From contig VFJL01000039.1 of the NCBI GenBank assembly GCA_009886095.1, positions 1 through 61,849 of the forward strand: a stretch of DNA of 61,849 bases, read 5' to 3'. Below are positions 29,204 through 40,308 of the stretch, piece by piece. The DNA is from Nitrosomonadales bacterium. GTDB lineage: Bacteria; Pseudomonadota; Gammaproteobacteria; Burkholderiales; Nitrosomonadaceae. Position numbers and translations under genes: made by a program. The stretch's first letter is position 1; every line of letters starts with the position of its first letter. Below the pieces are notes generated by a model. That model was given only the letters and a program-made list of their open reading frames with translations. It made no database searches and was not told the DNA's origin.

Positions 29204-30910
29204 TTAAGCACTTTTCCCCCAGGAGTCGCGCAATGTTACCGCACGATTGAACACGGGTCTGCCCGGTGTTGCATCCACACGGTCGGCGATAAAATAACCA
29301 TGGCGCTCAAACTGGAAGAATTCTTCCGGCTGGACTTCATTGAGTACAGGTTCCAGATAAGCAGCAATGATTTCCTTCGAGTGCGGATTGAGGAACGTCT
29401 TGTAGTCCTTGCCGCCCGCATCGGGATGGGGATCGGCGAATAGCCGGTCAAATAGTCGCACCTCGCCCAAGTGCGCATGTCTGGCCGAGAGCCAGTGGAT
29501 ATTACCCTTGACCTTACGTGTTTCCGAGCCTGCTGTGCCGCTCTTGGTTTCCGGGTCATAAGTGCAGTGAATTTCTTCGATCTCACCGTTAGCATTTTTC
29601 ACTACATTAACGCATTTCACAATGTAGGCATAACGCAAGCGGACTTCCGCTCCGGGTGAAAGACGGAAGTAACCTTTAGTAGGTATTTCCATGAAATCAT
29701 CGCGTTCGATGTAGATAATTTTTGATAGCGGTACGACACGCTTTCCCCATTCAGGCTTTTGCGGATGATTAGGAGCGAAGCATTCTTCCTCGTTATCTTC
29801 CCGGTAATTATCGATGATGAGTTTCAGCGGCCTCAGCACGGCGATGCGGCGCGGGGCACGTTCGTTCAGATCCTGGCGCAAACAGTCTTCCAGCACGCTC
29901 ATATCGATCCATGAATCGGCTTTGCTAACCCCAATGCGCTCGGCGAACAGGCGGATAGACTCGGGTGTATAGCCACGGCGACGTACTCCCACCAGAGTGC
30001 TCATGCGCGGATCATCCCAGTCATCCACAAAGCCGCCCTCCACCAACTCCATCAGCTTGCGTTTGCTCGTCACGGTGAAGGTGAGATTCAACCGGGCAAA
30101 CTCGATTTGCTGTGGATGGCAGGGAACCACATCTTGAAGTTGATCCAGTACCCAATCGTAAAGTGGGCGATGATCCTCAAACTCCAGCGTACAAATGGAG
30201 TGGGTAATGTTTTCCAGCGCATCGGAGATGCAGTGGGTGTAATCGTACATCGGGTAGATACACCACTTGTCACCAGTGCGGTGGTGATGAGCTCGGCGAA
30301 TGCGGTAGATGATCGGATCGCGCAAGTTAATATTGGGAGAGGACATGTCGATTTTGGCGCGCAGCACATGTACACCATCGGCGAACTCTCCCGCCTTCAT
30401 GCGGTGAAACAGATCCAAGTTTTCTGCAATGCTGCGTTCACGGTACGGACTATTCTCGCCGGCTTCGGTCAGGGTGCCGCGCAGCGCGCGGATTTCCTCA
30501 GCGGTGAGGCTGTCCACATACGCCTGCCCCCGGTTGATAAGGTATTCAGCAAATGCAAATAATTTATCAAAATAGTCGGAAGCATAATGAAGGTTCTGCC
30601 CCCAGTCAAAGCCGAGCCATTTAACTGATTCAAGTATTGCATCGACGTATTCCTGTTCTTCTTTTTCCGGATTGGTGTCGTCAAAACGTAGATGGCATAT
30701 GCCGCCGTAGTCACGAGCAAGACCGAAATTGAGGCAGATACTTTTGGCATGGCCGATGTGCAAGTAGCCGTTTGGCTCAGGCGGAAACCGGGTTTCAACT
30801 CGCCCGCCCCATTTACCGGTGCGATTATCCTCGTCGATGATATTGCGAATGAAATTGGTAACAGGCGCGATTGGGGCGATGGGCTGCGTGATTACAGGTG
30901 TATCTTTCAA
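29204..30910 (-). CDS. glnS: Glutaminyl-tRNA synthetase
   Basis: Charges tRNA(Gln) with glutamine. [16 protein letters not shown] contains the HIGH motif, and [12 protein letters not shown] is the KMSKS-like loop (normally MSKRKL). The full C-terminal beta-barrel anticodon-binding part is present. The frame is open to GTG 30952, but a TATAAT box occupies 30953-30958 just before that codon, so it would lie at or before the transcript start; TTG 30910 is therefore preferred and gives 568 aa. Presence of GlnRS suggests direct Gln-tRNA charging. Confidence 0.95.
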   Translation of the reverse strand: MKDTPVITQPIAPIAPVTNFIRNIIDEDNRTGKWGGRVETRFPPEPNGYLHIGHAKSICLNFGLARDYGGICHLRFDDTNPEKEEQEYVDAILESVKWLGFDWGQNLHYASDYFDKLFAFAEYLINRGQAYVDSLTAEEIRALRGTLTEAGENSPYRERSIAENLDLFHRMKAGEFADGVHVLRAKIDMSSPNINLRDPIIYRIRRAHHHRTGDKWCIYPMYDYTHCISDALENITHSICTLEFEDHRPLYDWVLDQLQDVVPCHPQQIEFARLNLTFTVTSKRKLMELVEGGFVDDWDDPRMSTLVGVRRRGYTPESIRLFAERIGVSKADSWIDMSVLEDCLRQDLNERAPRRIAVLRPLKLIIDNYREDNEEECFAPNHPQKPEWGKRVVPLSKIIYIERDDFMEIPTKGYFRLSPGAEVRLRYAYIVKCVNVVKNANGEIEEIHCTYDPETKSGTAGSETRKVKGNIHWLSARHAHLGEVRLFDRLFADPHPDAGGKDYKTFLNPHSKEIIAAYLEPVLNEVQPEEFFQFERHGYFIADRVDATPGRPVFNRAVTLRDSWGKSA

Positions 30911-30952
30911 GTTGGTTTCTCGTGAGGTAATTCGCCATGCATGGCAGAGCAC

Positions 30953-30958
30953 ATTATA
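30953..30958 (-). promoter_or_regulatory. Probable glnS -10 box
   Basis: On the minus strand these bases read TATAAT, a perfect sigma-70 -10 box, 42 bases before the TTG start at 30910. No good -35 box is seen at 16-18 bases upstream. It helps decide the glnS start. Confidence 0.45.
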
Positions 30959-31046
30959 TAATAACCAACCATTCAGATTCAGTGCGAATAAGAGTCTATA
31001 TTGGAGTAGTTGTCCTCATAATTTCGATACTTGCCGATAATTTACT

Positions 31047-32036
31047 GTGAAGCCCCTCACTTTCTCCGTTCTTCGTTTGCTGAATGATGGCGAATTCCAT
31101 TCCGGTGTGACCATCGCTAGAAATCTTGGTGTGTCGCGTGCCAGTGTGTCTAATGCGTTGCGTGGTTTGGATGAAGTGGGGTTGGTGGTACATAAAATTC
31201 ACGGCCGTGGTTATCGCCTGCCTGATCCGGTGCAATGGCTGGAACGGGAGATGATCCTGAAGCACCTCGACAAGGAAACAAAAATTTTTCGTCTCGAAAT
31301 TTTGGATACGGTCGAATCGACTAACAGCTTGTTGTTGCAGAAGGCTGCAATGGAAATGAGTTCTAGCAGCGGCACTGTGCATGTTGTAGTGACTGAACTG
31401 CAGACTGGCGGACGCGGGCGGCGTGGACGGAAATGGTACTCTGGTCTGGGCGATGGTCTTACTTTTTCTTTGCTGTGGCGTTTTCAGCAGGGCGCAAATC
31501 TCTTATCGGGTTTGAGCTTGGCAGTGGGGGTAGCCATCATACGTGTGCTGCAATCATCCGGGATCGGAGGTGCGGTGCTTAAATGGCCTAATGACGTATT
31601 GTTCCACTACCGTAAACTGGCGGGCATCCTGATAGAATTGCAAGGAGATATGCTTGGCCCCACTGTTGCTGTGATCGGTATTGGGATGAACTTGAAACAG
31701 TCGGACTGCATAAGGACTCATATAAATCAGGGCGCGACAGACTTGTTTTCCATTACTGGCGAAATGCCTGACCGTAACAAGCTGCTGGCTGCACTACTGA
31801 CCGAATTGGTGACGGTGCTGAGAGAGTTTGAATGTCAAGGCTTTGCACCTTTTAGAGATGAGTGGGTGCATTATCACGGTTTCGAGAATAAATGCGTTAT
31901 TTTGCACCTGCCCGATGGTTCAAGCCAGGAAGGTGTAGTGCATGGCGTGGGGATGGATGGTTCGCTGCTATTGCAAACTCCGACAGGTAATCGTAGTTAC
32001 AGCAGCGGTGAAGTTACGTTGCGCAGGGTGGCATGA
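31047..32036 (+). CDS. birA: Biotin-protein ligase/biotin operon repressor
   Basis: Attaches biotin to acetyl-CoA carboxylase and, in the longer form, represses biotin genes. The first 60 residues form a winged helix-turn-helix (GVTIARNLGVSRASVSNALRGL), so this is the bifunctional BirA type. The ligase domain has GGRGRRGRKW, the biotinyl-AMP loop, and KWPNDVL. GTG 31047 is the start (329 aa). It is divergent from glnS and 1 base from coaX, matching the common birA-coaX order. Confidence 0.94.
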   Translation: MKPLTFSVLRLLNDGEFHSGVTIARNLGVSRASVSNALRGLDEVGLVVHKIHGRGYRLPDPVQWLEREMILKHLDKETKIFRLEILDTVESTNSLLLQKAAMEMSSSSGTVHVVVTELQTGGRGRRGRKWYSGLGDGLTFSLLWRFQQGANLLSGLSLAVGVAIIRVLQSSGIGGAVLKWPNDVLFHYRKLAGILIELQGDMLGPTVAVIGIGMNLKQSDCIRTHINQGATDLFSITGEMPDRNKLLAALLTELVTVLREFECQGFAPFRDEWVHYHGFENKCVILHLPDGSSQEGVVHGVGMDGSLLLQTPTGNRSYSSGEVTLRRVA

Positions 32037-32037
32037 C

Positions 32038-32787
32038 ATGACCTATTTGCTGGCTGTTGACTCCGGCAACACCCGTATCAAGTGGGGGTTGCATGATGGG
32101 CACGGCTGGTTGAAACAGGGAGTGGTGGCGCAAAGCAGCAGAGCGGCGTTGGAGCAGGAATGGCAAGATCTGCCAAAACCGTCATGTATCATGGTTTCCA
32201 ACGTGGCGGGCATGCAAATGAAGACGGAACTATCTGGATTATTTTTTTCCCGTTGGGAGACAGAGCCGCAATGGGCGGTTGCCAGCGCATATCAGTGCGG
32301 GGTACGCAACTACTATGCCGATCCGGTGCAGCTCGGTAGCGATCGATGGGCGGCGCTGGTTGCAGCATGGAGGTTGCAACGGCAGGGATGCCTGGTGGTG
32401 AGTGCCGGTACCGCGATGACGGTGGATGCGCTATCCGATACAGGCGAATTTCTTGGCGGTATCATCGTTCCCGGTCTTGAATTGACGCAGAAAATATTGA
32501 CGACAAACACTGCATCATTGGGATTTGAAAAAGGAGAATTTTGTGACTATCCGGATAGCACCGCTGATGCTATCTACAGTGGTGCAGTGCAGGCGATGGC
32601 CGGCGCAGTGGAACGCATGGCTACGCAGCTCACCGCTACATTAGGTCACGTACCCGACTGCATCGTTAGCGGCGGTACGGCGCCGCTGTTGCTGGCGCGG
32701 CTTAATATTCCCGCTAGAATGGCAGATAATCTGGTGCTGGAAGGTTTGGTAGCTATTGCGGAAGAAACTACAAGGACGTTACCGTAA
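32038..32787 (+). CDS. coaX: Type III pantothenate kinase
   Basis: Phosphorylates pantothenate in CoA synthesis, downstream of the panB/panC products encoded at the start of the window. [13 protein letters not shown] is the ASKHA phosphate-1 loop, and [11 protein letters not shown] and [12 protein letters not shown] are further family motifs. The ATG at 32038 lies just after the birA stop; the open frame upstream is an overlap with birA. Length 249 aa. Confidence 0.94.
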   Translation: MTYLLAVDSGNTRIKWGLHDGHGWLKQGVVAQSSRAALEQEWQDLPKPSCIMVSNVAGMQMKTELSGLFFSRWETEPQWAVASAYQCGVRNYYADPVQLGSDRWAALVAAWRLQRQGCLVVSAGTAMTVDALSDTGEFLGGIIVPGLELTQKILTTNTASLGFEKGEFCDYPDSTADAIYSGAVQAMAGAVERMATQLTATLGHVPDCIVSGGTAPLLLARLNIPARMADNLVLEGLVAIAEETTRTLP

Positions 32788-32861
32788 GTCAGAATCAGAA
32801 AATACTTTCCACACAGCTAACAATTAATTTTCCAGTTCCACTACGTCTAATTCGGAAATTT

Positions 32862-33548
32862 ATGTCTCTTTTTCAGCACGCGATTTTTTACACCACGGTT
32901 AACCACCTGCGAGATTTACCGCTGCCTGGAGGAGTGGAAATCGCCTTTGCCGGACGTTCTAATGCAGGTAAATCAAGTGTTATCAACACTCTTGCTAATC
33001 GTGGCCGCCTCGCCTTCGTCAGCAAAACACCAGGCCGTACTCAGCATATCAATTTTTTTCAGCTGGGGAATGATCGTTTTTTAGTTGACCTTCCTGGTTA
33101 CGGCTACGCCAAGGTGCCGCTGGAAATTCGCCTGCATTGGGAACATCTACTCAGCACCTACCTGCAAACCCGTGAATCGCTTCACGGCATGGTGCTTATC
33201 ATGGACGTGCGTCATCCTTTAACCCCGCTTGACCGGCGGATGCTAAACTGGTTTGCGCCAACTGGAAAATCGGTGCATGTGATACTTACTAAGGCAGATA
33301 AACTCACCCGGCAGCAGGGTAGAAAAACACTTGCGGACGTACAGGATTTTTTACGGGAAAGCTATCCACAATGCAGCGCACAATTGTTTTCCAGTATGGC
33401 CAAAGAAGGTGTCGAAGAGGCTTCTGCTGTGCTTGGAGGTTGGCTTGAACTGAACACAGCCTTGACTCAGGAACCCAATCCGACGTCAAACTCTGAAATA
33501 AAAAACCCCCGGTTAAAGGGGAATAAAACCGGGGGCAAACTGCCTTAA
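32862..33548 (+). CDS. engB: Ribosome biogenesis GTP-binding protein EngB (YihA/YsxC)
   Basis: A GTPase for large-subunit ribosome assembly. G1 [10 protein letters not shown]3 DLPGYGYAK and G4 TKADK are clear. At 228 aa it is a little longer than usual, because a low-complexity tail ([21 protein letters not shown]) follows the domain. That tail is encoded by the first of three hairpins, so it may simply be read-through into a former terminator. Confidence 0.94.
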   Translation: MSLFQHAIFYTTVNHLRDLPLPGGVEIAFAGRSNAGKSSVINTLANRGRLAFVSKTPGRTQHINFFQLGNDRFLVDLPGYGYAKVPLEIRLHWEHLLSTYLQTRESLHGMVLIMDVRHPLTPLDRRMLNWFAPTGKSVHVILTKADKLTRQQGRKTLADVQDFLRESYPQCSAQLFSSMAKEGVEEASAVLGGWLELNTALTQEPNPTSNSEIKNPRLKGNKTGGKLP

Positions 33549-33584
33549 CAAGTATTAAGGCCCCGCTAAGGGAGGGAAAGCGGG
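33506..33584. terminator. Three consecutive hairpins at the end of engB
   Basis: First stem: CCCCCGGTT (33506-33514) with AACCGGGGG (33527-33535). Second: GCCTTAA (33542-33548) with TTAAGGC (33555-33561), containing the engB stop codon. Third: CCCGCT (33562-33567) with AGCGGG (33579-33584). The first has an A-run before it, so it can end minus-strand transcription with a U-run; no U-run follows directly on the plus strand, although an AT-rich stretch starts near 33640. The first stem can alternatively fold as CCCC/GGGG with a shorter loop. Terminator or leader structure ahead of hemB. Confidence 0.65.
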
Positions 33585-33681
33585 AGACAGTCAAACAACG
33601 TCTAACCATGAGAGATAGAATCCCGGAACAAGTTCCTCGAATTTTAATTTTTTGTTAAATTTTATTTTTTATCATAGGTAA

Positions 33682-34692
<1,011 letters not shown>

Positions 34693-34798
34693 AGGGTAGC
34701 TGTGAATAGCGTGATGGCGCATCTAAAAATTCAAGGCTCCAACTATTGCGACGAAATCTGGATTTTTAGAGTTGCCCATGGTGGGCTGTTTGCTACGG

Positions 34799-37114
34799 CT
34801 ACAACAACCGATCCGGCATACCTCCTGACGGTTTGGCGACATCATCATCACGGCCAACTTCCGGTGGTAGTTGCTCCTGAAGGAAGTACTCTTCCATTGT
34901 GCTATGCGCTTCTCTTAGACCGGTTGCCGGATTGATTCTGGCCATCGTAACGCCTCTTGGCGGTGTATAGATAGCCATGGGGATATTGTGCAATACTTTA
35001 CCCATATAATTCATCCATATGGGTAAAGCAGCTCGACCCCCGGTTTCGTTATCACCCAATGATCTGGGATTGTCGAAACCGATCCAGACTACTGCGACCA
35101 GATCGGCTTGGTAACCACAAAACCAAGCGTCGATATGATCATTAGTAGTACCGGTTTTTCCTGCCAGATCAGTACGACTGAGTTGTTTTGCTCTGGTCGC
35201 AGTGCCTCGCTCCACTACATCCTGCATCATGCTAGTCATAAGAAAAGCATTACGCGGGTCTATGACTTGCTTGGCATTTTTTGTCACCCGTGCTGGTTGT
35301 GCTTGTTCAAGTACATTGCCCTTTTCATCCTCGATACGCTCGATGAAATAGGGTGAGACACGGAAGCCGCCATTGGCGAACGTCGTGTAACCTACTGCCA
35401 TCTGCATTGGCGTCACCGATCCCGCACCCAATGCCATAGTCATGTAAGGTGGGTGCAGACTGGGGTCAAAACCAAAACGGGAGATGTAATCCTGAGCATA
35501 GTGGATGCCAATAGCCTGGAGAATACGGATTGACACCATATTCTTGGATTTGGCAAGCGCTTCACGCATGCGTAATGGCCCCTCATACTTGCCATCGAAA
35601 TTCCTTGGTTCCCACAGTTTGCTGCCTGTTTCAGCAGCGCTAAAGGAAATCGGCGCATCGTTAATGACAGTTGCCGGGGTAAAACCCTTTTCCAGTGCAG
35701 CTGAATAGATGAAAGGCTTCAGACTGGAACCCGGTTGACGCCAAGCCTGCGTGACGTGGTTGAACTGATTACGGTTGAAATCAAATCCACCTACCAGCGC
35801 GCGAATAGCCCCATCTTGCGGATCGATTGAAACCAGCGAAGCTTCAACTTGAGGGAGTTGCACAATTTGCCATACCCCTTTTTCATTTTTCTGTACACGG
35901 ATCAATGCTCCGGGGCGAATACGCTGCCGACCGGATGCTACCGTGTCGGTGAGGAATTTATGCGCAAATTTAAGACCATCTCCGGTGATCTCGATGTTTT
36001 CACCCCCTCGCCGGTAAGCATGTACGGATTTGGAGTTGGCGGTTAACACCACGGCAGCATAAATATCATCGCTGTCGATCGCATTCTGTAGCGCATCTTC
36101 CAGTATCTCTTCTTGGGGCGTACTGTTTTTCAGAAAATTAACAGATGCTTCAGGGCCGCGATAGCCGTGACGTTTGTCATAATCCATTACGCCTTGGCGC
36201 AGAGCTTGATAAGCCGCTTGTTGATCCAGTTTCCTCACAGTTGTATAGACTTTAAAACCTTTGGTGTAGGTTTCCTCCTGATAGCGGTCATAGACCGCTT
36301 GGCGCGCCATCTCAGATATATAGTCAGCCCGCATTGCAAATTCTTGTGATTTTCGCTTGATTCGTAATGACTGCTCCCCCGTTTCCTTGAGTTCCAGGCT
36401 GGAGATATGACCAAGTTCATTCATACGTCTTAGCACGTAGAGTTGTCGCGTCTTGGCGCGTTTGGGGTTGGTTATCGGGTTATAGTGCGAGGGGGCTTTG
36501 GGTAGACCTGCCAGCATGGCAGCCTCAGCCAGAGTGATATTGGCCATAGTTTTGCCGAAGTAGACCTGTGCTGCGGAAGCGAAACCATAGGCGCGCTGAC
36601 CGAGATAGATCTGGTTGATATAGAGTTCGAGGATTTCATCTTTGCTCAAGCTATGCTCAATCTTGAATGCAAGCAAAGCTTCGCTAAATTTTCGTGCCAG
36701 AGTTTTTTCCTTGGTCAGGAAAAAATTCCGCGCTACCTGCATGGTGATGGTGCTGGCACCCTGACGAATGCCGCCGGAGGTGAAATTGGAATAAGCTGCG
36801 CGTAGTACGCCAGAGTAATCCACCCCGCCATGCTGGTAAAAGCGATCATCCTCTGCCGCCAGAATTGCCTGTTTAAGGCGTTCCGGTACCTCGCTAATTT
36901 TTACCACAGCGCGGCGCTCCTCGCCGAATTCCCCCATTAGCAAACCTTCTGCACTATAAATCCGTAACGGAATTTTCGGACGATAATCGGTCAGAGTTTC
37001 AAGCGATGGTAGTGTGGGGAGGGTAACTAATACCGCAAATCCAACTAGCAGGGTACCGAGCAGACTCAACCCCAGCAAAGCCGCGATTGGATAAAGCCAC
37101 CAACGTGCTTTCAT
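34799..37114 (-). CDS. mrcA: Penicillin-binding protein 1A
   Basis: Bifunctional class A penicillin-binding protein of 771 aa for peptidoglycan synthesis. After a short cytoplasmic part and one membrane helix (about residues 7-33), the glycosyltransferase domain has EDDRFYQHGGVD with the catalytic Glu and GGIRQGASTITMQVARN. The transpeptidase domain has the Ser-Lys motif in PGSSLKPF, SKN in ALAKSKNM and KTG in AGKTGTTN. It is divergent from pilM, a widely conserved neighbourhood. The 34693-34798 spacer toward hemB has no gene. Confidence 0.95.
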   Translation of the reverse strand: MKARWWLYPIAALLGLSLLGTLLVGFAVLVTLPTLPSLETLTDYRPKIPLRIYSAEGLLMGEFGEERRAVVKISEVPERLKQAILAAEDDRFYQHGGVDYSGVLRAAYSNFTSGGIRQGASTITMQVARNFFLTKEKTLARKFSEALLAFKIEHSLSKDEILELYINQIYLGQRAYGFASAAQVYFGKTMANITLAEAAMLAGLPKAPSHYNPITNPKRAKTRQLYVLRRMNELGHISSLELKETGEQSLRIKRKSQEFAMRADYISEMARQAVYDRYQEETYTKGFKVYTTVRKLDQQAAYQALRQGVMDYDKRHGYRGPEASVNFLKNSTPQEEILEDALQNAIDSDDIYAAVVLTANSKSVHAYRRGGENIEITGDGLKFAHKFLTDTVASGRQRIRPGALIRVQKNEKGVWQIVQLPQVEASLVSIDPQDGAIRALVGGFDFNRNQFNHVTQAWRQPGSSLKPFIYSAALEKGFTPATVINDAPISFSAAETGSKLWEPRNFDGKYEGPLRMREALAKSKNMVSIRILQAIGIHYAQDYISRFGFDPSLHPPYMTMALGAGSVTPMQMAVGYTTFANGGFRVSPYFIERIEDEKGNVLEQAQPARVTKNAKQVIDPRNAFLMTSMMQDVVERGTATRAKQLSRTDLAGKTGTTNDHIDAWFCGYQADLVAVVWIGFDNPRSLGDNETGGRAALPIWMNYMGKVLHNIPMAIYTPPRGVTMARINPATGLREAHSTMEEYFLQEQLPPEVGRDDDVAKPSGGMPDRLL

Positions 37115-37957
37115 AAAAAAGGAACTTCGAAGTGGAGGGTAAAAATAAATATCATTGAATTATAATGGATATATGCTCAATCTTTCTGAAAACAGCCTAT
37201 GCTTAAAAAGCCATAATAAACATATGACATTATAAGCGGGATGGTTGGTAAAAATACGCTACATGCGCTATAGTCGCCAAGGATATTTAATCTGAATGTG
37301 TCATAAATCGCTCCAAGCATAACTTTGTATTGATTTCCACCGCAAGTGTCAAAAGTGTCAATTTTGGTAATACGTCAGTTACTCCGGATGAGATTGGTTT
37401 GAGTTGAATGGTTAAGAAGCAGGTATTTTGCCGCATATGCGGTAAGGCAGATGAAGGACAAGGCGATCTTTGTACTGTTTGACCTGCATGGCGATTTTGA
37501 ATAATTTCAAGATGGCCGAGCCGGGCGGTGCAGTTAAGAGTTTGGTATGTTGGTACCCTGCACGCAACTGCTGATGTAACCCAACAGGCTGCAGCGTGAA
37601 ATTGTAAGCGCATGAGGTTGGCTAGGAAGCTGCCGCATAGTAAATTCTTCATACAGGCGCACGGATGAGGCTTCGGTAATGCCTGCGGTCAGCCCAATTT
37701 GGCAACCCACTTCGCAGCAGCAGCGGCCGGTGGCCGGAAGAAAGCCTTCCATTGAAATCGGCCCAGACCGTGAAGCTTACAGCCGTTGAAAAACGTAGCC
37801 GTTCTGAGAATGGAATGTGAGATGGACAGAATCCTGTACCTATTTTATGTAGGAGTTTCTTTATGAATCGTTTCATATCAAACTGTTACAGTGTTCTTTT
37901 CTTTCTTTGTGAATAATTCAAACTAATCTATTTTTTTATGTTTTTTCTAACTGGCTA
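37115..37957. other. Region between mrcA and pilM without an intact gene
   Basis: 843 bases between divergent mrcA and pilM. The middle holds a broken transposase end (see separate entry). The outer parts are AT-rich and should carry the promoters of mrcA and of pilM; the stretch just before pilM is a T-rich tract with no clear Shine-Dalgarno. Confidence 0.6.
37412..37652 (-). pseudogene. Remnant of a DDE transposase C-terminus (IS1380/IS4-like)
   Basis: On the minus strand, one frame reads CGSFLANLMRLQFHAAA and, after a one-base shift near 37570, another reads QQLRAGYQHTKLLTAPPGSAILKLFKIAM then KQYKDRLVLHLP up to a TAA at 37412-37414. Together these match the layout of the C-terminal end of IS1380/IS4-type transposases (FKANxLRLxLHAxAY... 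followed by LKLLKIAxxV...RxVLHLP). The reading frame is broken and the catalytic part is missing. No clear terminal inverted repeats are seen. Confidence 0.6.
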
Positions 37958-39061
37958 ATGCTAAACGGGAAGCTCAACATAAATTTTGTCTTTCATCAGC
38001 CAAAGCTACCAACACTGATAGGCGTAGACATCGGTTCGTCTTCGGTGAAGATGGTTGAGCTTTCCATGGTAGGGAAGAACAGTAATATTTATCGGGTTGA
38101 GCATTATGCGATCGAGCCCATACCCAAAGATGCCATGCTGGATGGTAATGTAGTTAATCTGGAAGCGGTAAGCGAGAGCCTTCGATGTTGCTGGAAACGT
38201 ATGGAGACACGGCTTAAGACAGTTGCCTTGGCGTTACCGGCGGCAGCGGTGATTACTAAGAAAATCACCGTTCCGGCAGGACAAAAGGAAGACGATCTAG
38301 TTTTTCAGGTCGAAACCGAGGCTAACAGATATATCCCCTTCGCGCTGGATGAGGCAAATCTCGATTTTCAAGTAGTGGGACCGACCCCCGGCAATCTGGA
38401 AGAGGTGGAAGTACTAATTGTCGCCTCACGCAAGGAAAAAGTGGAGGAACGGGTAGCTGTGGTGTTGGCAGCTGGTTTGAAGGCTGTGGTCATGGACGTC
38501 GAGCCATATGCCGCACAGGCTGCTTTTGCGTTGATTGAAAACTTATTGCCGGGCGGCGGAAAAGGTCAGATTGTCGCGCTCATCGATATTGGTGCCACCG
38601 GCATAAATATCAATGCGATGCACAACGGGCAGTCGGTCTATATGCGCAATCAACCGTTTGGTGGCGACCATCTCGCGCAGGAGATTCAAAGCTATTTCAA
38701 TCTTTCACCGGAAGAAGCAGAGGCCGCTAAGCGTGGGGACGAACCCGCTAATAATTATACGACAAGAACATTGCAGCCATTTCGCGAAATCCTGGCGCTG
38801 GAAGTGGCTCGTGCTCTGCAATTTTTCTTTACCTCGACCCAGTTTACCGCTATCAACTATATTCTCTTGGCAGGGGAGTGCGCCATCATTCCGGGGTTGG
38901 ATGAGACTATTGCGATTCGTACCCAAGTCGGTACCCTGGTTGCCAATCCTTTCATTGGTATGGAACTATCCAGTGGTGTTATACCGAAACAACTGAGTGC
39001 AGATGCTCCTTCGCTTCTGGTCGCCTGCGGTCTAGCTTTACGAAGTTTTGATCCATCATGA
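37958..39061 (+). CDS. pilM: Type IV pilus assembly ATPase-like protein PilM
   Basis: Actin-like cytoplasmic protein of the type IV pilus inner platform. LIGVDIGSSSVKMVEL is the phosphate-1 loop of the FtsA/MreB fold, and ALIDIGATGININ the phosphate-2 loop. At 367 aa it is normal length. It is divergent from mrcA and its stop overlaps pilN by ATGA, starting the pilMNOPQ operon. Confidence 0.95.
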   Translation: MLNGKLNINFVFHQPKLPTLIGVDIGSSSVKMVELSMVGKNSNIYRVEHYAIEPIPKDAMLDGNVVNLEAVSESLRCCWKRMETRLKTVALALPAAAVITKKITVPAGQKEDDLVFQVETEANRYIPFALDEANLDFQVVGPTPGNLEEVEVLIVASRKEKVEERVAVVLAAGLKAVVMDVEPYAAQAAFALIENLLPGGGKGQIVALIDIGATGININAMHNGQSVYMRNQPFGGDHLAQEIQSYFNLSPEEAEAAKRGDEPANNYTTRTLQPFREILALEVARALQFFFTSTQFTAINYILLAGECAIIPGLDETIAIRTQVGTLVANPFIGMELSSGVIPKQLSADAPSLLVACGLALRSFDPS

Positions 39062-39666
39062 TTCGTATTAACCTGCTGCCTCACCGTGAACTCAAGCGCA
39101 AGGCAAGACAGCAGCAAATTGCTGTGCTGGCCGGGGTGACATTCATACTGGGACTCATAATCGTCGGTGTAGTCCACATTGCGATCGTCGCTCAGATTGA
39201 GCACCAGAATGGACGCAATGACTATATGAAAGGCCAGATTGTTATCCTCGATAAGCAAATTGAAGAGATCAAGAAAATCAAGGTATTAACCCATACGCTG
39301 CTGGAGCGTAAGAAAGTGGTTGAGATTTTGCAGGACGACCGTGTTGAAGTGGTGCATTTGCTGGACCAACTGGTACGACTGCTCCCCGACGGAGTTTATC
39401 TCAGAAGCATCAAGCAAACCGACCATGATATTAATTTGGCAGGATACGCCCAGTCCAATTCACGGGTGTCGGTTCTGATGCGCAATCTGGAGTCATCTCC
39501 CTGGCTGGAATCGCCGTCATTGATTGAAATCAAGGCTGCCACAGTGAATAACACTCGCCTCAACGAGTTCAACCTTCATGTAAAGCTTACCCGTTTATCC
39601 GAGAATGCCAATGACGAGATTCTCTCCGCAGGGATAGAGCTGCCTGTGGAAAAGAAAAAAGATTAA
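39058..39666 (+). CDS. pilN: Type IV pilus protein PilN
   Basis: Bitopic inner-membrane protein of 202 aa. The first residues MIRINLLPHRELKRKARQQ hold the conserved INLLP motif that binds PilM. A membrane helix (about 21-43) and a coiled-coil then lead to a ferredoxin-like periplasmic domain that pairs with PilO. It overlaps pilM by 4 bases and precedes pilO by 6. Confidence 0.94.
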   Translation: MIRINLLPHRELKRKARQQQIAVLAGVTFILGLIIVGVVHIAIVAQIEHQNGRNDYMKGQIVILDKQIEEIKKIKVLTHTLLERKKVVEILQDDRVEVVHLLDQLVRLLPDGVYLRSIKQTDHDINLAGYAQSNSRVSVLMRNLESSPWLESPSLIEIKAATVNNTRLNEFNLHVKLTRLSENANDEILSAGIELPVEKKKD

Positions 39667-39672
39667 ATTACC

Positions 39673-40308
39673 ATGAGCCTGTTCGAAGAAATAAATCAAC
39701 TTAATCCCCGGGATCCAGGAAGCTGGCCTGCAAGTATAAAGGCTGGCACTCTCGCTACGCTATTGATGGCAGTCATTGCTGCTGGCTTAGCTCTGGACTG
39801 GCGGGAACAGTGGGAAATTCTGGATCGGGCCAAGACAGAAGAGACAGAGCTGAAAAAAACCTATCTGGCAAAGAAAATGGATGTGGTTAATCTGGATATC
39901 CTGCGACAGCAATTGCGGGATATCGAAAAGTCTCTCAGTACATTGTTGAAGCAGTTGCCAAGTAAGTCAGAAATGGATGCGCTGTTGATAGACATCAATC
40001 AGGCGGGGCTGGGGCGTGGATTGCAATTTGAATTATTCAGGCCGGCAACCAGCGAGATTATTACAGAGTTCTATGCCGAACTGCCTATTACTATTCGTGT
40101 CACTGGCAGCTACCACGACATTGGTGCATTTGCCAGCGACATTGCGCAGTTGCCGCGTATTGTAACGTTGAATAATATAAACATTGCTCCCGGTACCAAA
40201 GGAAATCTAGTGCTGGATGCCACAGCCAAAACGTTTCGCTATCTTGATGAGGAGGAGGTGGCAAAGCAGAAAAAGGCTGCCACACTGGCAGCTGGGGGTA
40301 AAGAGTGA
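39673..40308 (+). CDS. pilO: Type IV pilus protein PilO
   Basis: Partner of PilN, 211 aa: a cytoplasmic N-terminus, one membrane helix (about 25-43), a coiled-coil (DRAKTEETELKKTYLAKK to RDIEKSLSTLLKQLPS) and a periplasmic domain with PITIRVTGSYHDIGAFASDIA, which is typical of PilO. The stop overlaps the pilP ATG by one base. Confidence 0.94.
   Translation: MSLFEEINQLNPRDPGSWPASIKAGTLATLLMAVIAAGLALDWREQWEILDRAKTEETELKKTYLAKKMDVVNLDILRQQLRDIEKSLSTLLKQLPSKSEMDALLIDINQAGLGRGLQFELFRPATSEIITEFYAELPITIRVTGSYHDIGAFASDIAQLPRIVTLNNINIAPGTKGNLVLDATAKTFRYLDEEEVAKQKKAATLAAGGKE

Noticed and set aside
34702-34935. A 77-codon plus-strand reading frame after hemB
   Set aside because: It mostly overlaps the conserved 3' end of mrcA on the other strand and lacks coding character.
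37649-37876. A 75-codon minus-strand reading frame next to the transposase remnant
   Set aside because: It may carry more of the decayed insertion, but I could not match it to a transposase segment with confidence, so it was left out of the pseudogene.
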